Shown here: piece by piece, positions 27,836 to 36,442 of the stretch | Position numbering within the stretch: the first letter of the stretch is position 1 | How the letters are laid out: every line of letters begins with the position of its first letter | Assembly: GCA_964419255.1 (NCBI GenBank) | Contig: CAYQOU010000006.1 | Location: 32,388-96,387, forward strand | Source: CAZPHU01 sp964419255 | GTDB taxonomy: Bacteria; Fibrobacterota; Chitinivibrionia; Chitinivibrionales; CAYFVL01 | Direction: 5' to 3' | DNA length: 64,000 nt | Translations under genes and position numbers: made by a program | The notes under the pieces: model-generated | What the model saw: only the letters and a program-made list of their open reading frames with translations | The model's database searches: none | What the model was told of the DNA's origin: nothing

Positions 27836-28360
27836 ATGGCAAAAAAAGCAGCATTTTTCTTGATCGTTTTACTTCACCTTGCAGGATGTCGGGAAGAGAA
27901 CGTACAGAACAGTTCTCAACAAACCACAGCACAAACCGGGGAAGATGTCTCTGCGCAAACCGATTCGGCTCGCCGGCAGGATTACGACTCTCTCATATAC
28001 GCCCTTGCAGCACTGGAGGGAGAAATTATGCGTCATCCAACTGATACCAATCTGCGAAAACGTTTCCTTAAACTCTCTTTTGATACACTCAAGGGTGGAT
28101 TCATGGTTGTCGGGATGGGGCTAACAAAACCGGACTCATCAACCACTGATGCCCTTCTGGCCCAAAAAGCATCCAAAAAAACCTCTCTTAGATGGGCCCT
28201 ATACGCAAAAGCCTGGCATACGAATCACATGATAGCGTTCGGTACCCCGATATCCGGTGACATAGCCTACCACCAGAGCCTTTTGACAACCGTGCGTGAT
28301 GATACGACTTTTCAGCTGACTTTCGTGCCGCTGGGAAGTATTCGTATAAAGGCTGATTGA
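27836..28360 (+). CDS. Small lipoprotein of unknown function
   Basis: 174 residues. Signal peptide ending LLHLAGC (lipobox, Cys18), then a Gln/Thr-rich linker and a helical domain. In that domain TNLRKRFLKLSFDT and SLRWALYAKAWHTN may form helical hairpins. I know no matching domain. The upstream bases (GGAGCAGACTG) give a fair ribosome site. It is divergent from the DUF1189-like gene. Confidence 0.65.
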   Translation: MAKKAAFFLIVLLHLAGCREENVQNSSQQTTAQTGEDVSAQTDSARRQDYDSLIYALAALEGEIMRHPTDTNLRKRFLKLSFDTLKGGFMVVGMGLTKPDSSTTDALLAQKASKKTSLRWALYAKAWHTNHMIAFGTPISGDIAYHQSLLTTVRDDTTFQLTFVPLGSIRIKAD

Positions 28361-28540
28361 AAAGGTTCAAAGGCTTTGTCCCCGTGGAACTCAATGGCAT
28401 GACTTTTGTACAATCTGGATTCGTTCGGATGTTATTCATACACATTGCCCATACCCATTCGGGCATGGAAACTGAGTTCACGCAGCAGAATTCGGTCTCT
28501 GATCAGAAACATACGTAAGGAGCATAGAGGAAGCATTAAC

Positions 28541-29008
28541 ATGGCTCAGAAACAAACCTCCCGGAGCAGATCCGGGGTCTTCCCGCTAATCGGCGAGGGC
28601 CGTTGGGCAAAAACCGTACTAATCACATCAAGGAGTGCAAAGACATGGATTCTTCCCAAAGGCCGTGTCGAGGCCGATATGACTCCCCAGCAATCCGCCC
28701 TCAAAGAGGCGCTGGAGGAAGCCGGAATAACCGGAACACTCCTATCAAACGCCCCACTGGGATCGTATACCGCCTGTAAATCCGGAAGAAAGCATCCGAT
28801 CGACATCTACCCAATGGCGGTGGATGAAATCTTGGATAACTGGCCGGAGAAAAACATCAGAAGCCGTAGGATTGTGAGCCTGAATGAAGCCCTTACATTG
28901 ATTTCCAACCCTTCACTGTGCAAAATCGTGCACCGGGGTTTTGCCGGTATACATCGTCACCAGTCGAGCAGGAGGGCGTTGCCAAATGATCAGTGTAAGA
29001 ATAGATAA
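28541..29008 (+). CDS. Nudix hydrolase with altered Nudix box
   Basis: 155 residues with a Nudix fold: KTWILPKGRVEADMTPQQSA, then LKEALEEAGITGTLL. The canonical box GX5EX7REUXEEXGU is here G-RVEAD-M-x7-KE-A-L-EEAGI. The first Glu is Met and the Arg is Lys, while the metal-binding EExG pair is kept. Activity is possible but not certain. The start at 28541 follows a purine-rich AGAGGAAGC. Length and the PKG start of the box recall diphosphoinositol/diadenosine polyphosphate hydrolases. It overlaps a small membrane-protein frame that leads to the GerW-like gene. Confidence 0.75.
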   Translation: MAQKQTSRSRSGVFPLIGEGRWAKTVLITSRSAKTWILPKGRVEADMTPQQSALKEALEEAGITGTLLSNAPLGSYTACKSGRKHPIDIYPMAVDEILDNWPEKNIRSRRIVSLNEALTLISNPSLCKIVHRGFAGIHRHQSSRRALPNDQCKNR

Positions 29009-29252
29009 ACGGCACTTAAATGTGCATCGACACGATCTGCTCTGCCGGACACTTGTCATAAGATTTGTACTCGGCTCTTTTGTCCACATCCGCCAACTGC
29101 CGGTTGTCGTAAGAATTCAGACAAATGGCACTATCAGCAGATTGTGGATCATCGATTACACACGTCTTATTCAAGCGGTAGCAATCACTTTACCCGTACT
29201 GTTATTTTGTCTGACTCACCTGCACCGAAAAGAGGTTTCATATGGAAAGTAA
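28986..29252 (+). CDS. Possible small membrane protein
   Basis: 88 residues from ATG at 28986, overlapping the Nudix stop by 23 bp and the GerW-like start by 11 bp. It has a basic, His/Arg-rich N-terminus and one likely membrane span near the C-terminus (AVAITLPVLLFCLTHL). The tight packing and shared strand argue for a real gene. Lack of a recognised family and the overlaps argue for caution. GerW-type genes elsewhere often follow a small membrane-protein gene, but I see no clear similarity. Confidence 0.4.
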   Translation: MISVRIDKRHLNVHRHDLLCRTLVIRFVLGSFVHIRQLPVVVRIQTNGTISRLWIIDYTRLIQAVAITLPVLLFCLTHLHRKEVSYGK

Positions 29253-29661
29253 CCACAAGGGGTTCAAAGCATTTCGGGTTGATGGAGAGAAAGTGATGGA
29301 GATATTACAGGATATGGCTTCCATCGCAAAGCCGTCCGGTGCATTTGGCGAACCGACCACAGCCGGTGAGTATACCGTTATTCCCGCCGCAGAGGTAAGC
29401 ACTTCACTGGGGGCCGGCTTCGGCTACGGCTCTTGTTCGCCCCACGGCTCTCATCACAACCAGGACACCAATCCGTGCGGTGGCGGAGGCGGGGGGGGTG
29501 GTGGAATAAGCATGGCCCGGCCAGTTGCTTCGATTGCAATCGGCCCCCACGGCGTTTCAGTAAATCCGATAATCGATTTTACCAAAATAGGGCTGGCACT
29601 CATCACCGCATTTGGAAGCGTGCTGCTTATAATGGGAAAGATAGCCAAAACGGTTAAGTAA
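29242..29661 (+). CDS. GerW/YtfJ-family protein
   Basis: 139 residues. The family layout is clear: a helical N-terminus (VMEILQDMASIAKPSGAFGEP), GEYTVIPAAEVSTSLGAGFGYG, a Gly-rich stretch with nine consecutive Gly residues, then ARPVASIAIGPHGVSVNPII. A C-terminal hydrophobic segment (IGLALITAFGSVLLIMG) could anchor it in the membrane. The family is best known from spore germination in Bacillus but occurs in many non-spore-formers, where its role is unknown. A loop with several His and two Cys (GSCSPHGSHHNQDTNPCGG) is unusual and could bind a metal. Confidence 0.8.
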   Translation: MESNHKGFKAFRVDGEKVMEILQDMASIAKPSGAFGEPTTAGEYTVIPAAEVSTSLGAGFGYGSCSPHGSHHNQDTNPCGGGGGGGGGISMARPVASIAIGPHGVSVNPIIDFTKIGLALITAFGSVLLIMGKIAKTVK

Positions 29662-29702
29662 ACAGATCGACACGGGAGCTGCTTTAAAAAACTCCGGCAA
29701 GC

Positions 29703-29722
29703 CACCTTTGTTTCCAAAGGTG
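29703..29722. terminator. Hairpin between convergent genes
   Basis: CACCTTTG (29703-29710), loop TTTC, CAAAGGTG (29715-29722): a perfect 8-bp stem in the 81 bp between the GerW-like stop and the receptor stop. No T-run follows on either strand, so termination is likely but not certain. Confidence 0.45.
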
Positions 29723-29742
29723 ATGATTCGAAAGTCTTTTCA

Positions 29743-32430
29743 CTATAACCGGAAGGCTGTTTTGATCCCCAATGTAAACGCAAACCCTTCCCCTATGATT
29801 TCCCTTTTTTTCATGTCTTCATCCCAGTAATAATCCTTTACGACAGCCCCCTTGAAAGCACTTTCGACCCCGGTATATACATCCCAGCGGTAAAAATACC
29901 TATGCTCGATATTTTTAATGCTGATCTGGGCCTTGAAACGGCCTCCAATTTGTTGATTGAGTCTTTGATAGTCGTGTGAAGAAAAATCATAGTAGTAATT
30001 CCCGTCACGAATGAAACCATGCAAATTCAGGCTGACGATCTCCTCCAAAAAAGATGCACGAACACCACATTTGACAGTATAGGGAATCTCCCACTCGTAG
30101 ATATCTTTCTCTGAGGTCCCCTTTCTGTGCGCATCCATAAAACTCAGCTGCAGATATGTACTCAGCCAGTCGGAAGGAACAATATCAACTTGGGCATCGA
30201 TTCCCTTTGCAAGCAGCCCGCCGGGTAGTTTTTCTTCCCACGTAAAGGTAGCCGGATCGAGTCGCGGGACCTTATCCTGAATTCGAAGGTAGGGCTCGAG
30301 GTGAATATGAAGCCATGGCAGGCCGGTGTAGAGTAACTTCAACGAACCGATGTATGACTTCATACGGAGCTGTTGCATTTTTTTGTCAGGAAGACCTCTG
30401 TAATCCGGATACACGGAAACCAGACCGGAAGATGCCCCGACAGTTAAGCCATAATCACTCCATTCAGCCGATATCCCCGGATCACAGCTAAAATCGAGGT
30501 TCTCATCAGTAATCCTGCCGCCCCCCACCAGACGAGCGCCAAAGGACAACTTCTTGTGCTCATACTCCAAACTCCCGTGCAGATGCCCACTGTATCTGCG
30601 GCTTTCTCTGTCGACTGCTGTATCCAAGCCCCTCAAGTCGCGTTGTTTGAGTTGCCCCTGCCAGAGTTCATGATCGATTCGCCCCCGAAGAGAATATTTC
30701 AGATTTCCGCATCTTCTCTCACGCATCTCCCCCATGATCATCGCATTGGTTAAGTAAGTTTTGTTAAGAAAAGCATTTATTCCATTTCGTTTTCCTTCCA
30801 CAAAATACTGCCGTCCCCCACCGACGGATATCTTTAGGTTTTCGATTTTTCGCGGCTCGATCTGCATGCTTGCCATCCCCCATGGAATAGTTTCATCGGC
30901 CCGACGGACCTCAAAGGGATCAGACTCAACACCCTCGAATCTGTTGTACGAATCCCAGGCAAACCAGACGAAGGTGTTTAGCTCTGCATTATCGGACGGA
31001 AATTTCCAGTTGGCTGTCAGGTCTCCAAAACCAATCGGATACCCAATACCCGTAAGGGCATCTTCAGACAAATTATATCGATTTCTGTTCCATTTCAGCA
31101 TGTATGCGTTAGCACCCTTAAAACCAAGCTGTAAAGAGTGTCCGGGTATTTTCCTTGTCTTAAAAGATACCAAAATATCCGCGCCCGTATCTGAAAAGTC
31201 AATAACAACCTGCGGCCTGGCATATTTACCACTTCGCAGCGCCCTTGACACATCAGGATCGGCTTCAATGACCACACCGCTGATAGAGGGGTAATACCCG
31301 GCGACACTGTTTACTACGACATCCATATGGTTGAGCGATACAACCGTCAGTGCATCGATTTCTCCAAATGAGTATCCCCCGAAGTGAAATGGTGCGCTAA
31401 ATGGAACACCTCTGATGAGATACATGTTATCATAGGGACTTCCGCCCCGAACCACCATTGCACTTTTGGATTTTATGCTTCTGTTTATCACCGGTTGAGC
31501 CTGAAGTATTTCACTGACACTATGGGTCAATCCGATGAACTTATCAGATTCGTCAATGACTACTTGTTCTTCTCCTGACTCTAATTGTCCCTGCACAACT
31601 ATTTCATATTTCTCGCTCTCAGGCACATATTCTTCCATAAAGAATTTTTTCTGAGCGGTTGACGATTCTTTTATATCAATTGCGGTTTTTTGCGTCCGGT
31701 ATCCCGGAGAAATGACACCGATGTATATGCGACCTGGCGGCAAGAGACGAAAATCGAAGTATCCGTTTGAATCGGAATGTGTCGAAAAAAGACCGTTGGA
31801 AAAAGACTGTCCGGGAATCTCATCCGCCAGTTTAAAAAATTCCTCATACCCTGTCGAGATGGTCGTATCTACTGTGGTGTCGATATACTGCAGGTTAATA
31901 CGCGCTCCCCCGATTGGCTCTCCGGTCTGCTCACCAATGACTGTGCCGCACAATTGAGGCGATGACATACTAAATGTCTTTGCCATTTGTGTCGGTTCGT
32001 AATCGATTTCGAAGCGTATGATCGAAGCAACAGGCTTTCCTTGTTCATAAGCTGGCGAAAACAAGGAATTCTTTACATGGTATGAAGACAGCGAATCCAG
32101 CAGGGGATCGATATGTGTTATAAGGCTGCAGCTTTCAACCATTCCACTGTCATCTATATACGCTTTTACTACAGATTTGCCTTGAAGCCCTCTTTTGAGG
32201 GCGATCAGTGGTATACTGTAGTCCGGTTCACGAACAAGCACCGGTGCAATATGTAGACTGGTATCGGCAGAAAGGCTATCCACCCGGTGTTGCTGTGCGT
32301 TTGACAATGATGGGGTGGATAGGAATGCGAAGGAAAATAAAAAAATTAAACATCGTATGCGCACACTATCACAAAATAAGCTCAGGGGTATATTCACTTT
32401 TAAGGTAGCTAAATTGGCGGAGCAGTGCAT
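29743..32430 (-). CDS. TonB-dependent receptor with N-terminal TonB-like domain
   Basis: 895-residue outer-membrane receptor. A hydrophobic signal segment (residues 26-44, ending SNAQ) follows a 24-residue leader. The ATG at 32430 has an AAGGA site, while an internal GTG at 32364 would give a more normal signal peptide. Next is a TonB C-terminal-type domain (about 70-145, SIPLIALKRGLQGKSVVKAY and FSPAYEQGKPVASIIRFEID), then a carboxypeptidase-regulatory-like repeat (GTVIGEQTGEPIGGARI), a plug (VRGGSPYDNMYLIRGVPF) and a beta-barrel ending in TAFRL with a final aromatic/hydrophobic pattern. The substrate is unknown. The TonB-like domain sits on the periplasmic side of the barrel protein itself, which is uncommon. 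Confidence 0.85.
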   Translation of the reverse strand: MHCSANLATLKVNIPLSLFCDSVRIRCLIFLFSFAFLSTPSLSNAQQHRVDSLSADTSLHIAPVLVREPDYSIPLIALKRGLQGKSVVKAYIDDSGMVESCSLITHIDPLLDSLSSYHVKNSLFSPAYEQGKPVASIIRFEIDYEPTQMAKTFSMSSPQLCGTVIGEQTGEPIGGARINLQYIDTTVDTTISTGYEEFFKLADEIPGQSFSNGLFSTHSDSNGYFDFRLLPPGRIYIGVISPGYRTQKTAIDIKESSTAQKKFFMEEYVPESEKYEIVVQGQLESGEEQVVIDESDKFIGLTHSVSEILQAQPVINRSIKSKSAMVVRGGSPYDNMYLIRGVPFSAPFHFGGYSFGEIDALTVVSLNHMDVVVNSVAGYYPSISGVVIEADPDVSRALRSGKYARPQVVIDFSDTGADILVSFKTRKIPGHSLQLGFKGANAYMLKWNRNRYNLSEDALTGIGYPIGFGDLTANWKFPSDNAELNTFVWFAWDSYNRFEGVESDPFEVRRADETIPWGMASMQIEPRKIENLKISVGGGRQYFVEGKRNGINAFLNKTYLTNAMIMGEMRERRCGNLKYSLRGRIDHELWQGQLKQRDLRGLDTAVDRESRRYSGHLHGSLEYEHKKLSFGARLVGGGRITDENLDFSCDPGISAEWSDYGLTVGASSGLVSVYPDYRGLPDKKMQQLRMKSYIGSLKLLYTGLPWLHIHLEPYLRIQDKVPRLDPATFTWEEKLPGGLLAKGIDAQVDIVPSDWLSTYLQLSFMDAHRKGTSEKDIYEWEIPYTVKCGVRASFLEEIVSLNLHGFIRDGNYYYDFSSHDYQRLNQQIGGRFKAQISIKNIEHRYFYRWDVYTGVESAFKGAVVKDYYWDEDMKKREIIGEGFAFTLGIKTAFRL

Positions 32431-32579
32431 GCAGTTCCTTAGCTGTTATTCATACAATTTTCACACTCTCTCTCAACCTAAGTGTTCAGTATTCGCTCCG
32501 GTAAAAAGATTATTTGAAATAGTGTTAATGCACAGTTTTTATATACCACCGGGTGCATGCATGATTCCACCAGTCTTAC

Positions 32580-32816
32580 TTACTTTCGCCTGCCGCGTTT
32601 TCTGACAGGTTTTCTCGGTCGCCCTCCCCTGGAGGGCTGATACGATTCGACTTCCCTGCGGTCCAAAAGAGCCCTTCCGACGCCTTCGTAAACGGTAAAC
32701 CTTTTCCGTTTAACCAGAGTGGACATGGTCTGCCGGGTAACATTACGAAGCCGTGCGGCCTGAGAGATTGTAATCAAATTTTCGTATGGGGGTTCCGTCA
32801 CAGTTTTCTCTGTCAT
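32580..32816 (-). CDS. Small helix-turn-helix DNA-binding protein
   Basis: 78 residues. The centre (ITISQAARLRNVTRQTMSTL, then VKRKRFTVYEGVGRALLDRREV) looks like the MerR/excisionase-type helix-turn-helix used by small DNA-binding proteins. The C-terminus (RGGRPRKPVRKRGRRK) has an AT-hook-like GRP core and many basic residues. No integrase or phage gene is nearby, so a recombination role is not supported. It could be a local regulator or nucleoid protein. The 875 bp upstream of its start hold no gene. Confidence 0.6.
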   Translation of the reverse strand: MTEKTVTEPPYENLITISQAARLRNVTRQTMSTLVKRKRFTVYEGVGRALLDRREVESYQPSRGGRPRKPVRKRGRRK

Positions 32817-33142
32817 CGCATTCTACTCCTTTCCCTTTTCAGGCTGTATATTGTAAAACCTACCTGAAAAAGATACGATGCCATGAATGATCTTTTCGTT
32901 AAAAAAGTCGACATTTTCCGCAAGCGCGATTGTAGCCTGATTTTGAAAAGGATTTATCTAAAAAATGTAAAGAAACACTGCGCAGATCGAAGCTATTAGC
33001 CGGTTTTACATTTTCCCGAAACAATCAGACATTTTCTGAAAAGTACAGGAAACAAATTATATCAAAAAACCTGCACCGCAGACGCGCACAAAGAAAGGAT
33101 AACTCAAAAGACCTGAATCGAGTGGTTGTGAACGGATAGGTC

Positions 33143-33352
33143 GCAAGAGAATCGCTCAATTCAGGTGAGACTTGTCTAATCCAAACAGGAAAGCCGGNNN
33201 NNNNNNNNNNNNNNNNNNNNNNNNNNNNNNNNNNNNNNNNNNNNNNNNNNNNNNNNNNNNNNNNNNNNNNNNNNNNNNNNNNNNNNNNNNNNNNNNNGCA
33301 AGAGAATCGCTCAATTCAGGTGAGACTTGTCTAATCCAAACAGGAAAGCCGG
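33143..33352. other. Assembly gap with identical 55-base edges
   Basis: Bases 33143-33197 and 33298-33352 are the same 55 bases, one ending exactly at the N run and the other starting exactly after it. Exact identity bounded by the gap on both sides is what two contigs sharing one 55-mer would look like. The true sequence may therefore hold one copy and no gap, or a longer repeat. Confidence 0.75.
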
Positions 33353-33408
33353 GTGAATCAGATAATAGAAGTTTCACGCAAATGAGATTCGGTGTTAAAG
33401 AAAAGGCA

Positions 33409-33434
33409 GGGGACGGAGTCAAATAGTTTAATTT
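33409..33434 (+). repeat. REP-like element, single arm
   Basis: This 26-base arm (GGGGACGGAGTC, then AAATAGTTTAATTT) is an exact reverse complement of the right arm of the palindrome at 33604-33629, so it is a third copy of the same unit. Confidence 0.7.
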
Positions 33435-33576
33435 GCGGGCTCCGAATCCATGCCATCGCTCACCTCTGGATCGGTCGTAAGTACCTCCTTGTTTGCGCAG
33501 TGGGGGCATTTCTACTATTATTTGCGATGAAAGAATCGTGTGCATGAGGAAATGCAGTACAAATCAGTGACGAAAA

Positions 33577-33629
33577 GGGGCGGAGTCGAATGGTTTAATT
33601 TTCAAATTAAACTATTTGACTCCGTCCCC
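33577..33629. repeat. REP-like palindrome
   Basis: The left arm 33577-33601 (GGGGCGGAGTCG, then AATGGTTTAATTT) pairs with the right arm 33604-33629 around a 2-base centre, with one indel and two substitutions. The extragenic position and the copy at 33409 fit repetitive extragenic palindromes of the type moved by RAYT (IS200/IS605-like Y1) transposases. No such transposase is in the window. Confidence 0.7.
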
Positions 33630-33691
33630 CCTCACCTGGTCTTTTCAACTTGCACCGTGTTTTCCATGCCCCTTTCGAGGCAGTTGGAATT

Positions 33692-34834
33692 TTATCTGCT
33701 CTTTTCGCCACTTTCGAAAAGAGGCAATGACAATCGAAAAGTGGTACCATTTTCACTCGAAGTCTCGAATGACACCTTACCACCTAAAACCTCTTCTCCG
33801 AAATGTTTTATAGAATAGGTTCCGAAACCTCTTCCTTCCTGCTGCTTCGTACTGAAATTGCGCTGGAAAATTCGTCTGGAAATATCCTCTGGTATATGCT
33901 GAGCATTCCATACACAAAAATCGAGGCCACACTTTTGCTGCTCCACCCATATTCTTACCGTTCCATTCTCCTCGGTCGCCTCAAACGCGTTTAAGATCAT
34001 ATTCAGAAGTACTCGAAAGAGCACCGAACTATCAGTCTTGATCGGTAAGTCTAAACCCTTTGCACGACAGTGCAGGCGCTTATTTTCGGCCGCTGGATGA
34101 GTTTTAATCAGAGATCTCAATTCCGTAATAATCTGCCGCGGTGTCGTCTCCTCCCAAGAAGGCTCGAATGAGAGACTGTCGCTCTTAGATATGATGCGCT
34201 GGATGGCAACTTCATTGATCAGTCGCCTGGATGTGAAGCGCAGGCTTTGAGCGATTTCGGGTGAATAATCCTCCATCAAAAGCAGGCTGGACAAAGACAG
34301 CCCAGCCAGAAGATTGTTGAGATCATGAAAGAAAAATCTCTCGAGTGCTGCTCTCTGTTCCTGAAGTGTAATATCCCGAATATATACCAAAACAAAACGT
34401 TGCCCGTTTACATCAATTGGTCGACTCTGAACCTGAAAAGCAAGATCCATCTGCTCATCAGCTTTCACAACGGACAGGGCACATACCTTTTCAGCCGGCT
34501 TATTCTCCCGAAGACTGGTCAGGATGGCTAAAACGGCACCACAGGTAGAACACCACTTGGTAGTACCGCAGCCGCCGGATGTTTCGTTTGCATTAACACA
34601 TCCGATGATTTCCCCCGGACGTAATCCGAAAGCCTCCCGCGGATTGGAGACCCCCACCATCTTCAGCAACTCATAATTGCATGCAACCACCTGCCGCTGC
34701 TCGTTCAGGATAGCCAACATTCCGTTAGCCATAGAAAGCAGACCGGACATAACCGGATGCTTGCTTATCGTATCTATTTCAAGCTCGAGCTGCTCCTGAC
34801 TCGCTCTCTGAGCCGGAGCATAATATGTATCCAT
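33692..34834 (-). CDS. PAS histidine kinase with Cys-rich PAS loop
   Basis: 380 residues from the ATG at 34834, chosen because AAGGA lies 7 bases upstream; an alternative start at 34879 adds 15 residues. A PAS domain (about 30-165, ANGMLAILNEQRQVVACNYE) carries a loop with four Cys: CVNANETSGGCGTTKWCSTC. The dimerisation region is FFFHDLNNLLAGLSLSSLLL, with His in an HDLNN context, and the ATPase domain has LLNMILNAFEATEENG and GRGFGTYSIKHFGE. There are no membrane spans and no receiver. The Cys loop occurs in a known subset of PAS kinases and could bind a metal, Fe-S cluster or haem, or be redox-active. Confidence 0.85.
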   Translation of the reverse strand: MDTYYAPAQRASQEQLELEIDTISKHPVMSGLLSMANGMLAILNEQRQVVACNYELLKMVGVSNPREAFGLRPGEIIGCVNANETSGGCGTTKWCSTCGAVLAILTSLRENKPAEKVCALSVVKADEQMDLAFQVQSRPIDVNGQRFVLVYIRDITLQEQRAALERFFFHDLNNLLAGLSLSSLLLMEDYSPEIAQSLRFTSRRLINEVAIQRIISKSDSLSFEPSWEETTPRQIITELRSLIKTHPAAENKRLHCRAKGLDLPIKTDSSVLFRVLLNMILNAFEATEENGTVRIWVEQQKCGLDFCVWNAQHIPEDISRRIFQRNFSTKQQEGRGFGTYSIKHFGEEVLGGKVSFETSSENGTTFRLSLPLFESGEKSR

Positions 34835-35213
34835 CCACCATTCCTTCTGATTATCATCACGACTCTCGCCCGTACACAATTATCTATCATGAACCATTCA
34901 CATTCAAGACTTATATGACCGTTTATATCAAATAGCAGCATAGAGGTGTTTTGCTCGAGCGGGAATTTGGCGCCTTCCAACGATGAACGACAGCGCAACA
35001 AACTACAGGTTTTCGTCCCCGGTAATTATACTTCAAACCACCAAAAATCGAAATCGCCCCTCGACGGGCCTGTCTTACGGTTAAGAATCAGCATTATGGC
35101 GATTGGTGATTTAGCCCAAATACTATTTTACAGTTGGAGAAACTTTTCAGGGTTTCACATTCCCCATGTCCACTCAGCCATGGTTATCCGCCTGATTATG
35201 AAAGGAGTGCTGT
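34835..35213. other. 379-bp divergent intergenic region
   Basis: Separates the PAS kinase (minus) from the outer-membrane barrel gene (plus). It should hold both promoters. AT-rich segments near 34920 and 35110 are candidates, but no pair with good spacing is clear. No RNA or repeat is seen. Confidence 0.35.
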
Positions 35214-35972
35214 ATGATTCGCTGCTCACTATCCATTCTCCTGCTATCTTCCCTGGTGTGCATCGGTGCACAAAGCTCGGGTATTTTTGTCGAAGGGCAT
35301 ATAAGCCAGGGAAAGCAGAATGGTGATAAACTTCGTCACTTCGAAGGCAATGTATTCGGTTCGATGGATGACGATTCGATTCACTACATTCTAGACGGCC
35401 AGGAGTCATCCAGAGAAAACACCTACAGTATTATTTCGAGCTATCCGGTCGATTTTCAATACAGTGTGCAATTTTCCTTCTCGGCAGGATACGAAAAATC
35501 CTTCACGAAACTGTTGTCACTCAGGGGTGGTGTTGGGTATCAGAAAGTCGTAATGGATGCGTATGCAGCAAGAATAGATCTCGAAAATGGCAGTATGAAT
35601 GATGTACCGTTTGTCTCCGCTGAGATTAGACGCCATTGGCTATCCATACCGGTTGATTTCAAAGTAACCCTGCCGATCCGCCGCAGCGGATTGTATCTGA
35701 CGGCTGGCCCTAAAGCATCCATCTTACTATCATCAGAATACGCCGACAGTATTTCAACCGTGACTCAGGATCTGGCGGATTTGACTCCCAGGTTCAACCT
35801 TTCATTGGGGGTTAGGCTGGGAGCAGAATTCCCGTTATCCAGAATAGGATACATCTTTGTCGAGTCAGGATATCATCACGGCTTACTCAACACCTCTCTG
35901 ATATCATCGGCCAGGATGCAGGAAGGTGAGATCTCGTATCTGGGTGCAGGCTTCAGAATGAACATTCCCTAA
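35214..35972 (+). CDS. Outer-membrane beta-barrel protein (PorT/OmpX-like)
   Basis: 252 residues. Signal peptide MIRCSLSILLLSSLVCIGAQ (cleavage near 19-20). The rest alternates polar and hydrophobic residues in strands: FQYSVQFSFSAGYEKSF, LLSLRGGVGYQKVV, WLSIPVDFKVTL, GLYLTAGPKASILL, FNLSLGVRLGAEFP, GYIFVESGYHHGL, SYLGAGFRMNIP. This pattern, with Gly-rich turns and the final strand at the C-terminus, is typical of small outer-membrane barrels. GAAAGGAG precedes the ATG. The function is unknown. Confidence 0.75.
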   Translation: MIRCSLSILLLSSLVCIGAQSSGIFVEGHISQGKQNGDKLRHFEGNVFGSMDDDSIHYILDGQESSRENTYSIISSYPVDFQYSVQFSFSAGYEKSFTKLLSLRGGVGYQKVVMDAYAARIDLENGSMNDVPFVSAEIRRHWLSIPVDFKVTLPIRRSGLYLTAGPKASILLSSEYADSISTVTQDLADLTPRFNLSLGVRLGAEFPLSRIGYIFVESGYHHGLLNTSLISSARMQEGEISYLGAGFRMNIP

Positions 35973-36299
35973 GTGGTGTTTCGTCTGTTCAAACGAGCAT
36001 GGATAAGTGATAAAGACAAACATACATAAGCGACCACCGGCGAGCACTGCCAGCGCCTCTGTTGTGTTTACCCTTGTGAATGCAGCAGGCAGAACGATTC
36101 ACAAGGAAATATTTACATCGTATCAGGAGAGCTTATTCTCAATTTGCCGAAATTGAGTCAGAGCTTGTGTTGCTTCCGGGCCAGAACCGACGGCATGGGT
36201 ATTTGCGGAAAGATAATGGTCGCGCGAGGTCATTGATTTCCATTGATGAAGCAGCCGAAGCAGCAGGAAGCATTTCTCCAGACCGGTAAAGGAGTCGGT
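35973..36299. other. Gene-free stretch after the barrel gene
   Basis: No ribosome site plus frame that looks real, and no clear hairpin at the end of the barrel gene. It joins the Ig-domain remnant at 36300-36398. Confidence 0.35.
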
Positions 36300-36398
36300 A
36301 TATATGATATGAAGCCGGGCATAATCACTGGTGTCACTTCCCGCACTATCACTCACGATGCATCGATACTGGTTTCTGTCATCAGAAGGAGCAGTCGA
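36300..36398 (-). pseudogene. Remnant of an Ig-like surface domain
   Basis: Minus-strand frame just downstream of the amylase stop. Part of it reads NQYRCIVSDSAGSDTSDYAR and continues LHIIY, the standard closing strands of a bacterial Ig-like domain (YxCxVSNxxGSxTSxxAxL). Outside this stretch the frame has no Ig, signal or enzyme features and no good start. It is probably what is left of a larger secreted multi-domain protein. Confidence 0.45.
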
Positions 36399-36442
36399 TT
36401 GCATGATTTTCCTTCGCCTCTCCAATCCCAAGATTTGTAATT

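Larger units (their letters stand above)
32817..33691. other. 875-bp gene-free region with a scaffold gap
   Basis: No supported gene. It contains the upstream region of the small helix-turn-helix gene, a run of N at 33198-33297, and REP-like elements at 33409-33434 and 33577-33629. Frames that cross the gap are artefacts of the N run. Confidence 0.6.

Noticed and set aside
32580..32816. Excisionase of a mobile element
   Set aside because: Although the helix-turn-helix resembles small excisionases, no integrase, attachment repeats or tRNA target is nearby.
33143..33352. CRISPR array or tandem repeat around the first N run
   Set aside because: Only two copies exist, with no spacer pattern and no cas genes, and the copies end exactly at the N run. 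An assembly artefact explains it better.
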